From NCBI RefSeq assembly GCF_029227915.1, contig NC_079877.1, positions 33,073,851 to 33,137,850 of the forward strand: a stretch of DNA of 64,000 nucleotides, written 5' to 3'. Below, in pieces: positions 1 to 7,760 of the stretch. Each line of letters opens with the position of its first letter. The first letter of the stretch is position 1. Below the pieces are notes generated by a model. It searched no databases, was not told the DNA's origin, and was given only the letters and a program-made list of their open reading frames with translations. A program made the translations under genes and the position numbers. The stretch is from Hydractinia symbiolongicarpus (lineage: Eukaryota; Cnidaria; Hydrozoa; Anthoathecata; Hydractiniidae).

Positions 1-113
1 ATGAAAGAGGTTTAATCGCCGGCAAACGAAAACCCGCGATTTCACGTAAATCCCGGGTTTGGCCCGTATAGTCGAATGTATACAAAGAAAGTACCCTGTG
101 AGTAAACTCATTT
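1..113. repeat. Partial monomer at the left window edge
   Basis: This is the right part of an M3-type monomer, cut by the window start. It begins inside the ATGAAAGAGG segment and carries the M3 marks: CACGTAAATCCC, GGGTTTGG, TCGAATGTATAC and CCTGTGAG. The array therefore continues upstream of the window. Confidence 0.95.
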
Positions 114-170
114 CCAAAACGATTTTTTAAAGTATCTTTTCACCACTAAAACGCATGAGACTTGTAGTTT

Positions 171-192
171 TCAAAAATGTTTTCATTTTTGA
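171..192. other. Hairpin-forming inverted repeat present once per monomer, example
   Basis: Nine-base arms TCAAAAATG (171-179) and CATTTTTGA (184-192) are perfect reverse complements around a TTTT loop. The structure occurs at the same place in nearly every monomer. In M3 and M4 the left arm often starts TTAAAAATG, which leaves a G-T pair at one position. In M6 and M7 the right arm reads CATTCTTGA, one mismatch. Cruciform or transcript hairpin formation is inference; the symmetry is seen directly. Confidence 0.85.
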
Positions 193-235
193 TGAGACGC
201 TGAATAAAAGAAGTTTAATTGCCGGCAAACGAAAA

Positions 236-269
236 CCCGCCATTTCCCGTAAACCCCGGACTCGGCCCG
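236..269. other. Four CCCG boxes at 10-9-11 bp spacing, example
   Basis: CCCG occurs at 236, 246, 255 and 266 of this M1 copy, about one DNA helical turn apart. The same four-box layout is seen in M2 and M3. Some families lose or shift a box: M5 reads CTTGTCCG, and copies near 36.19, 37.65 and 38.46 kb lost one G, moving the last box by one base. This is the most GC-rich part of the monomer. A role in protein binding or nucleosome positioning is speculation. Confidence 0.8.
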
Positions 270-286
270 TATAGTCAAAAGTATAC
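269..286. other. Short inverted repeat GTATA / TATAC, example
   Basis: GTATA (269-273) and TATAC (282-286) flank an 8-base spacer, GTCAAAAG here and GTCGAATG in other families. The right arm lies inside the palindrome GTATAC, found about once per monomer and again in most extensions (this one has GTGTAC). Confidence 0.7.
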
Positions 287-316
287 AAAGAAAGTACCCA
301 GGGAGTAAACTCATTT

Positions 317-357
317 TCCATGTGTACAAAGAAAGTACCCTGTGAGTAAACACATTT
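317..357. repeat. 41-bp extension (partial monomer duplication), example copy
   Basis: After the CATTT end of M1 comes a short junction (TCC or CCC), then ATGTATAC and a second copy of the monomer tail through ACACATTT, 41 bp in all. It turns the 203-bp M1 into a 244-bp unit. The duplicated part matches the tail of monomers carrying TCGAATGTATAC and CCTGTGAG (M3 type), not the M1 tail, so it probably came from unequal exchange between different families. This copy reads TGTGTAC where most read TGTATAC, a rare change shared with the copies near 4.30 and 6.45 kb. The extension recurs dozens of times. Confidence 0.92.
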
Positions 358-560
358 CCAAAACGATTTTTTAAATTATCTTTTCACCACTAAAACGCAT
401 CAGACTTGTAGTTTTCAAAAATGTTTTCATTTTTGATGAGACGCTTAATGAAAGAAGTTTAATCGGCGGCAAACGAAAACCCGCGATTTTACGTAAATCC
501 CGGGTTTCGCCCGTATAGTCGAATGTATACAAAGAAAGTACCCTGTGAGTAAACACATTT
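358..560. repeat. Monomer family M3' (follows the 41-bp extension), example copy
   Basis: M3' follows the extension and ends in ACACATTT like it. It has AAATTATC, CATGAG or CATCAG, GCTTAATGAAAG and GGTTTCGCC or GGTTTTCGCC before CGTATAG, then TCGAATG. This copy carries the rare pair TCGGCGG and GATTTTACG, shared only with the copies at about 4.44 and 6.59 kb, which marks those three places as descendants of one segment. Confidence 0.88.
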
Positions 561-763
561 CCAAAACGATTTTTTAAATTATCTTTTCACCACTAAAACG
601 CATGAGACTTGTAGTTTTCAAAAATGTTTTCATTTTTGATGAGACGCTTGTTGAAAGAGGTTTAATCGCCGGCAAACGAAAACCCGCGATTTCCCGTAAA
701 TCCCGGGCTTGGCCCGTATAGTCAAAAGTATACAAAGAAAGTACCCTGTGAGTAAACACATTT
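561..763. repeat. Monomer family M2, example copy
   Basis: M2 is recognised by AAATTATC, CATGAG, GACGCTTGTTGAAAGAGG, TTTCCCGTAAATCCCGGGCTTGG, here written as overlapping marks TTTCCCGTAAATCC and CCCGGGCTTGG, then TCAAAAG and CCTGTGAG. It sits third in the style II tetramer and after M1-ext in style I blocks. Later copies at 36.2, 37.6, 38.5, 42.9, 44.5 and 46.4 kb have lost one G (CCCGGCTTGG), giving a 202-bp form confined to the right half. Confidence 0.88.
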
Positions 764-1372
764 CCAAAACGATTTTTTAAAGTATCTTTTCACCACTAAA
801 ACGCATGAGACTTGTAGTTTTCAAAAATGTTTTCATTCTTGATGACACGATTAATGAAAGCGGTTTAATCGCCGGTAAACGAAAACCCGCGATTTCCCGT
901 AAATCCCGGCTTTGGCCCGTATAGTCGAATGTATACAAAGAAAGTACCCTGTGAGTAAACTCATTTCCAAAACGATTTTTTAAAGTATCTTTTCACCACT
1001 AAAACGCATGAGACTTGTAGTTTTCAAAAATGTTTTCATTCTTGATGACACGATTAATGAAAGCGGTTTAATCGCCGGTAAACGAAAACCCGCGATTTCC
1101 CGTAAATCCCGGGTTTGGCCCGTATAGTCGAATGTATACAAAGAAAGTACCCTGTGAGTAAACTCATTTCCAAAACGATTTTTTAAAGTATCTTTTCACC
1201 ACTAAAACGCATGAGACTTGTAGTTTTCAAAAATGTTTTCATTCTTGATGACACGATTAATGAAAGCGGTTTAATCGCCGGTAAACGAAAACCCGCGATT
1301 TCCCGTAAATCCCGGGTTTGGCCCGTATAGTCGAATGTATACAAAGAAAGTACCCTGTGAGTAAACTCATTT
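764..1372. repeat. Three tandem copies of one monomer variant
   Basis: Three adjacent 203-bp monomers (764-966, 967-1169, 1170-1372) share the unusual combination CTTGATGACACGATTAATG and TCGCCGGTAAACG. They are nearly identical to each other. This is a local run of one monomer inside an otherwise mixed stretch, as expected from recent single-monomer unequal exchange. Confidence 0.9.
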
Positions 1373-3978
1373 CCAAAACGATTTTTTAAAGTATCTTTTC
1401 ACCACTAAAACGCATGAGACTTGTAGTTTTCAAAAATGTTTACATTCTTGATGAGACGCTTAATGAAAGTGGTTTAATCGCCGGCAAACGAAAACCCGCG
1501 ATTTCCCGTAAATCCCGGGCTTGGACCGTATAGTCAAAAGTATACAAAGAAAGTACCCTGTGAGTAAACTCATTTCCCGAACGATTTTTTAAATTATTTT
1601 TTCACCACTAAAACGCAAAAGACTTGTAGTTTTCAAAAATGTTTTCATTTTTGATGAGACGCTTAATGAAAGAGGTTTAATCGCTGGCAAACGAAAACCC
1701 GCGATTTCACGTAAATCCCGGGTTTGGCCCGTATAGTCGAATGTATACAAAGAAAGTACCCTGTGAGTAAACTCATTTCCAAAACGATTTTTTAAAGTAT
1801 CTTTTCACCACTAAAACGCATGAGACTTGTAGTTTTCAAAAATGTTTTCATTCTTGATGAGACGCTTAATGAAAGAGGTTTAATCGCCGGCAAACGAAAA
1901 CCCGCGAATTCACGTAAATCCCGGCTTTGACCCGTATAGTCGAATGTATACAAAGAAAGTAACCTGTGAGTAAACTCATTTCCAGAACGATTATTTAAAT
2001 TATTTTTTCACCACTAAAACGCATAAGACTTGTAGTTTTCAGAAATGTTTTCATTCTTGATGAGACGCTTAATGAAAGTGGTTTAATCGCCGGCAAACGA
2101 AAACCCGCGATTTCCCGTAAATCCCGGCTTTGACCCGTATAGTCGAATGTATACAAAGAAAGTACCCTGTGAGTAAACTCATTTCCAAAACGATTTTTTA
2201 AAGTATCTTTTCACCACTAAAACGCACGAGACTTGTAGTTTTCAAAAATGTTTTCATTTTTGATGAGACGCTGAATAAAAGAAGTTTAATTGCCGGCAAA
2301 CGAAAACCCGCCATTTCCCGTAAACCCCGGACTCGGCCCGTATAGTCAAAAGTACACAAAGAATGTACCCAGGGAGTAAACTCATTTCCCATGTATACAA
2401 AGAAAGTACCCTGTGAGTAAACACATTTCCAAAACGATTTTTTAAATTATCTTTTCACCACTAAAACGCATGAGACTTGTAGTTTTCAAAAATGTTTTCA
2501 TTTTTGATGAGACGCTTGTTGAAAGAGGTTTAATCGCCGGCAAACGAAAACCCGCGATTTCCCGTAAATCCCGGGCTTGGCCCGTATAGTCAAAAGTATA
2601 CAAAGAAAGTACCCTGTGAGTAAACTCATTTCCAAAACGATTTTTTAAAGTATCTTTTCACCACTAAAACGCATGAGACTTGTAGTTTTCAAAAATGTTT
2701 TCATTCTTGATGAGACGCTTAATGAAAGAGGTTTAATCGCCGGCAAACGAAAACCCGCGATTTCACGTAAATCCTGGGCTTGGACCGTATAGTCAAAAGT
2801 ATACAAAGAAAGTACCCTGTGAGTAAACTATTTCCAGAACGATTTTTTAAATTATTTTTTCACCACTAAAGCGCATAAGACTTATAGTTTTTAAAAATGT
2901 TTTCATTTTTGATGGGACGCTGAATAAAAGTAGTTTAATCGCCGGCACACGAAAACCCGCGATTTCCCGTAAATCCCGGACTGGGCCCGTATAGTCGAAT
3001 GTATACAAAGAAGGTACCCAGGGTGTAAACTCATTTCCCGAACGATTTTTTAAATTTTTTTTTCACCACTAGAACGCATGAGACTTGTAGTTTTCAAAAA
3101 TGTTTTCATTTTTGATGAGACGCTTGTTGAAAGAGGTTTAATCGCCGGCAAACGAAAACCCGCGATTTTCCGTAAATCCCGGGCTTGTCCGTATAGTCAA
3201 AAGTATACAAAGAAAGTACCCTGTGAGTAAACTCATTTCCAGAACGATTATTTAAATTATTTTTTCACCACTAAAACGCATAAGACTTGTAGTTTTCAGA
3301 AATGTTTTCATTCTTGATGAGACACTTAATGATAGTGGTTTAATCGCCGGCAAACGAAAACCCGCGATTTCCCGTAAATCCCGGCTTTGGCCCGTATAGT
3401 CGAATGTATACAAAGAAAGTACCCTGTGAGTAAACTCATTTCCAAAACGATTTTTTAAAGTATCTTTTCACCACTAAAACGCACGAGACTTGTAGTTTTC
3501 AAAAATGTTTTCATTTTTGATGAGACGCTGAATAAAAGAAGTTTAATTGCCGGCAAACGAAAACCCGCCATTTCCCGTGAACCCCGGACTCGGCCCGTTT
3601 AGTCAAAAGTATACAAAGAAAGTACCCAGGGAGTAAACTCATTTCCCATGTATTCAAAGAAAGTACCCTGTGAGTAAACACATTTCCAAAACGATTTTTT
3701 AAATTATCTTTTCACCACTAAAACGCATGAGACTTGTAGTTTTCAAAAATGTTTTCATTTTTGATGAGACGCTTGTTGAAAGAGGTTTTATCGCCGGGAA
3801 ACGAAAACCCGCGATTTCCCGTAAATCCCGGGCTTGGCCCGTATAGTCAAAAGTATACAAAGAAAGTACCCTCTGAGTAAACTCATTTCCTGAACGATTT
3901 TTTAAATTATTTTTTCACCACTAAAACGCATAAGACTTGTAGTTTTCAAAAATGTTTTCATTTTTGATGAGACGCTTA
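1373..3978. repeat. Mixed style I monomers with a 1257-bp repeated unit
   Basis: This stretch holds M3, M6, M1-ext, M2, M7, M4 and M5 type monomers. M6, with its ATTATTTAAA tract and TTTTCAGAAATG, starts at about 1982 and again at about 3239, 1257 bp apart, followed each time by M1, extension and M2. The same order and nearly the same spacing return at 13.8-16 kb. Several monomers carry private indels, such as the missing CTC in AACTATTTCC near 2825. Confidence 0.85.
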
Positions 3979-5050
3979 ATGAAAGAGGTTTAATCGCCGG
4001 CAAACGAAAACCCGCGATTTCACGTAAATCCCGGGTTTGGCCCGTATAGTCGAATGTATACAAAGAAAGTACCCTGTGAGTAAACTCATTTCCAAAACGA
4101 TTTTTTAAAGTATCTTTTCACCACTAAAACGCATGAGACTTGTAGTTTTCAAAAATGTTTTCATTTTTGATGAGACGCTGAATAAAAGAAGTTTAATTGC
4201 CGGCAAACGAAAACCCGCCATTTCCCGTAAACCCCGGACTCGGCCCGTATAGTCAAAAGTATACAAAGAAAGTACCCAGGGAGTAAACTCATTTTCCATG
4301 TGTACAAAGAAAGTACCCTGTGAGTAAACACATTTCCAAAACGATTTTTTAAATTATCTTTTCACCACTAAAACGCATCAGACTTGTAGTTTTCAAAAAT
4401 GTTTTCATTTTTGATGAGACGCTTAATGAAAGAAGTTTAATCGGCGGCAAACGAAAACCCGCGATTTTACGTAAATCCCGGGTTTCGCCCGTATAGTCGA
4501 ATGTATACAAAGAAAGTACCCTGTGAGTAAACACATTTCCAAAACGATTTTTTAAATTATCTTTTCACCACTAAAACGCATGAGACTTGTAGTTTTCAAA
4601 AATATTTTCATTTTTGATGAGACGCTTGTTGAAAGAGGTTTAATCGCCGGCAAACGAAAACCCGCGATTTCCCGTAAATCCCGGGCTTGGCCCGTATAGT
4701 CAAAAGTATACAAAGAAAGTACCCTGTGAGTAAACTTATTTCCTGAACGATTTTTTAAATTATTTTTTCACCACTAAAACGCATAAGACTTGTAGTTTTT
4801 AAAAATGTTTTCATTTTTGATGAGACGCTTAGTGAAAGAGGTTTAATCGCCGGCAAACGAAAACCCGCGATTTCACGTAAATCCCGGGTTTGGCCCGTAT
4901 AGTCGAATGTATACAAAGAAAGTACCCTGTGAGTAAACTCATTTCCAAAACGATTTTTTAAAGTATCTTTTCACCACTAAAACGCATGAGACTTGTAGTT
5001 TTCAAAAATGTTTTCATTCTTGATGAGACGCTTAATGAAAGCGGTTTAAT
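3979..5050. repeat. Duplicated segment, copy 1 (offset 2151 bp)
   Basis: This segment repeats at 6130-7200 with a constant offset of 2151 bp. Its first 750 bases also match window positions 1-750 (offset 3978). Shared rare marks are TGTGTACAAAG in the extension, TCGGCGG with GATTTTACG, and AAAAATATTTTC near 4604 (shared with 6755 but not with 626). The match ends inside a monomer near 5050, where this copy switches to an M1-like right half. Confidence 0.88.
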
Positions 5051-5593
5051 CGCCGGCAAACGAAAACCCGCCATTTCCCGTAAACCCCGGACTCGGCCCG
5101 TATAGTCAAAAGTATACAAAGAAAGTACCCAGGGAGTAAACTCATTTCCCATGTATTCAAAGAAAGTACCCTGTGAGTAAACACATTTCCAAAACGATTT
5201 TTTAAATTATCTTTTCACCACTAAAACGCATGAGACTTGTAGTTTTCAAAAATGTTTTCATTTTTGATGAGACGCTTGTTGAAAGAGGTTTTATCGCCGG
5301 GAAACGAAAACCCGCGATTTCCCGTAAATCCCGGACTGGGCCCGTATAGTCGAATGTATACAAACAAGGTACCCAGGGTGTAAACTCATTTCCCGAACGA
5401 ATTTTTAAATTTTTTTCACCACTAGAACGCATGAGACTTGTAGTTTTTAAAAATGTTTTCATTTTGGATGGGACGCTGAATAAAAGTAGTTTAATCGCCG
5501 GCAAACGAAAACCCGCGATTTCCCGTAAATCCCGGCTTTGGCCCGTATAGTCGAATGTATACAAAGAAAGTACCCTGTGAGTAAACTCATTTC
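4945..5593. repeat. Chimeric M7/M1 monomer and its neighbours
   Basis: The monomer at 4945-5147 has an M7-like left half (CATTCTTGATGAGACGC, TTAATGAAAGCGG) joined to an M1 right half (CCGCCATTT, CCCCGGACTCGG, CCCAGGGAG). The same chimera recurs at 5593-5795, 648 bp later. Between them lie an extension, an M2-type left half joined to an M4 right half, and an M5/M4-like monomer. Joining within monomers at homologous positions indicates exchange between misaligned families. Confidence 0.8.
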
Positions 5594-5650
5594 CAAAACG
5601 ATTTTTTAAAGTATCTTTTCACCACTAAAACGCATGAGACTTGTAGTTTT
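5330..5650. repeat. Short duplicated segment (offset 2110 bp), copy 1
   Basis: Rare marks CAAACAAGGTACCC, a shortened T-tract GAATTTTTAAATTTTTTTC and CATTTTGGATGGG recur together at 7440-7760. The offset, 2110 bp, is the neighbouring 2151-bp offset minus 41, so the two duplicated blocks are probably one event followed by loss or gain of one extension. Confidence 0.82.
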
Positions 5651-6129
5651 CAAAAATGTTTTCATTCTTGATGAGACGCTTAATGAAAGCGGTTTAATCG
5701 CCGGCAAACGAAAACCCGCCATTTCCCGTAAACCCCGGACTCGGCCCGTATAGTCAAAAGTATACAAAGAAAGTACCCAGGGAGTAAACTCATTTCCCAT
5801 GTATTCAAAGAAAGTACCCTGTGAGTAAACACATTTCCAAAACGATTTTTTAAATTATCTTTTCACCACTAAAACGCATGAGACTTGTAGTTTTCAAAAA
5901 TGTTTTCATTTTTGATGAGACGCTTGTTGAAAGAGGTTTTATCGCCGGGAAACGAAAACCCGCGATTTCCTGTAAATCCCGGGCTTGGCCCGTATAGTCA
6001 AAAGTATACAAAGAAAGTACCCTCTGAGTAAACTCATTTCCTGAACGATTTTTTAAATTATTTTTTCACCACTAAAACGCATAAGACTTGTAGTTTTTAA
6101 AAATGTTTTCATTTTTGATGAGACGCTTA

Positions 6130-7200
6130 ATGAAAGAGGTTTAATCGCCGGCAAACGAAAACCCGCGATTTCACGTAAATCCCGGGTTTGGCCCGTATAG
6201 TCGAATGTATACAAAGAAAGTACCCTGTGAGTAAACTCATTTCCAAAACGATTTTTTAAAGTATCTTTTCACCACTAAAACGCATGAGACTTGTAGTTTT
6301 CAAAAATGTTTTCATTTTTGATGAGACGCTGAATAAAAGAAGTTTAATTGCCGGCAAACGAAAACCCGCCATTTCCCGTAAACCCCGGACTCGGCCCGTA
6401 TAGTCAAAAGTATACAAAGAAAGTACCCAGGGAGTAAACTCATTTTCCATGTGTACAAAGAAAGTACCCTGTGAGTAAACACATTTCCAAAACGATTTTT
6501 TAAATTATCTTTTCACCACTAAAACGCATCAGACTTGTAGTTTTCAAAAATGTTTTCATTTTTGATGAGACGCTTAATGAAAGAAGTTTAATCGGCGGCA
6601 AACGAAAACCCGCGATTTTACGTAAATCCCGGGTTTCGCCCGTATAGTCGAATGTATACAAAGAAAGTACCCTGTGAGTAAACACATTTCCAAAACGATT
6701 TTTTAAATTATCTTTTCACCACTAAAACGCATGAGACTTGTAGTTTTCAAAAATATTTTCATTTTTGATGAGACGCTTGTTGAAAGAGGTTTAATCGCCG
6801 GCAAACGAAAACCCGCGATTTCCCGTAAATCCCGGGCTTGGCCCGTATAGTCAAAAGTATACAAAGAAAGTACCCTGTGAGTAAACTTATTTCCTGAACG
6901 ACTTTTTAAATTATTTTTTCACCACTAAAACGCATAAGACTTGTAGTTTTTAAAAATGTTTTCATTTTTGATGAGACGCTTAGTGAAAGAGGTTTAATCG
7001 CCGGCAAACGAAAACCCGCGATTTCACGTAAATCCCGGGTTTGGCCCGTATAGTCGAATGTATACAAAGAAAGTACCCTGTGAGTAAACTCATTTCCAAA
7101 ACGATTTTTTAAAGTATCTTTTCACCACTAAAACGCATGAGACTTGTAGTTTTCAAAAATGTTTTCATTCTTGATGAGACGCTTAATGAAAGCGGTTTAA
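6130..7200. repeat. Duplicated segment, copy 2 (offset 2151 bp)
   Basis: This is the second copy of the segment at 3979-5050, with the same order M3 part, M1, extension, M3', M2, M3, M7. It differs by a few substitutions, for example GACTTTTT near 6900 where copy 1 has GATTTTTT. After about 7200 it continues with GCGCTTTCACGTGAATCC, absent from copy 1, which places the breakpoint. Confidence 0.88.
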
Positions 7201-7439
7201 TCGCCGGCAAACGAAAACCCGCGCTTTCACGTGAATCCGGAGCTTGGCCCGTATAGTCAAAAGTATACAAAGAAAGTACCCTGTGAGTAAACTCATTTCC
7301 AGAACGATTTTTTAAATTATTTTTTCACCACTAAAACGCATAAGACTTGTAGTTTTCAAAAATGTTTTCATTTTTGATGGGACGCTGAATAAAAGTAGTT
7401 TAATCGCCGGCACACGAAAACCCGCGATTTCCCGTAAAT

Positions 7440-7760
7440 CCCGGACTGGGCCCGTATAGTCGAATGTATACAAACAAGGTACCCAGGGTGTAAACTCATT
7501 TCCCGAACGAATTTTTAAATTTTTTTCACCACTAGAACGCATGAGACTTGTAGTTTTTAAAAATGTTTTCATTTTGGATGGGACGCTGAATAAAAGTAGT
7601 TTAATCGCCGGCAAACGAAAACCCGCGATTTCACGTAAATCCCGGCTTTGGCCCGTATAGTCGAATGTATACAAAGAAAGTACCCTGTGAGTAAACTCAT
7701 TTCAAAAACGATTTTTTAAAGTATCTTTTCACCACTAAAACGCACGAGACTTGTAGTTTT
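7440..7760. repeat. Short duplicated segment (offset 2110 bp), copy 2
   Basis: This is the partner of 5330-5650 and carries the same CAAACAAGGTACCC and CATTTTGGATGGG marks. The flanking monomers differ on the left: a full M4 here, an M2 left half in copy 1. The breakpoint therefore lies inside a monomer, near the CCGGACTGGG site. Confidence 0.82.

Larger units (their letters stand above)
114..316. repeat. Monomer family M1, example copy (203 bp)
   Basis: M1 is recognised by AAAGTATC after the T-tract, GCTGAATAAAAGAAG, TTGCCGG rather than TCGCCGG, CCGCCATTT, TAAACCCCGGACTCGG, TCAAAAG before TATAC, and CCCAGGGAG instead of CCTGTGAG. It is the most frequent anchor of the higher-order repeats and is normally followed by the 41-bp extension. 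Variants include CACGAG for CATGAG (copies near 16.7 and 29.7 kb), GCTTGTTGAAAGAAG (15.1, 18.2, 32.8 kb) and a CCCGGGACTCGG form that lacks the extension (25.7, 35.9, 40.7 kb). Confidence 0.93.

Noticed and set aside
114-316. Internal 41-bp periodicity of the monomer (203 is close to 5 x 41)
   Set aside because: Comparing the five segments by eye showed no shared pattern beyond short AAAACG words at irregular spacing.
127-321. Minus-strand open frames of 61-64 residues in many monomers, and a few of 120-121 residues across two monomers (5202-5564, 7312-7674, 39181-39546)
   Set aside because: They sit at one place in the satellite monomer, end at the same T-tract stop, and lose frame at each monomer border because 203 is not a multiple of three. 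The longer ones exist only where small indels happen to restore the frame. No ribosome-binding or promoter context and no recognisable domain.
724-737. CENP-B-box-like motif on the minus strand (CCCG-N2-T...CGAA in CCCGTATAGTCGAA of M3-type monomers, for instance around the CCCGTATAGTCGAATG sites)
   Set aside because: The spacing between T and CGAA is three bases where the known mammalian box has four, and M1 and M2 have TCAAAA there instead. A near miss that chance can explain; a protein-binding test would be needed.
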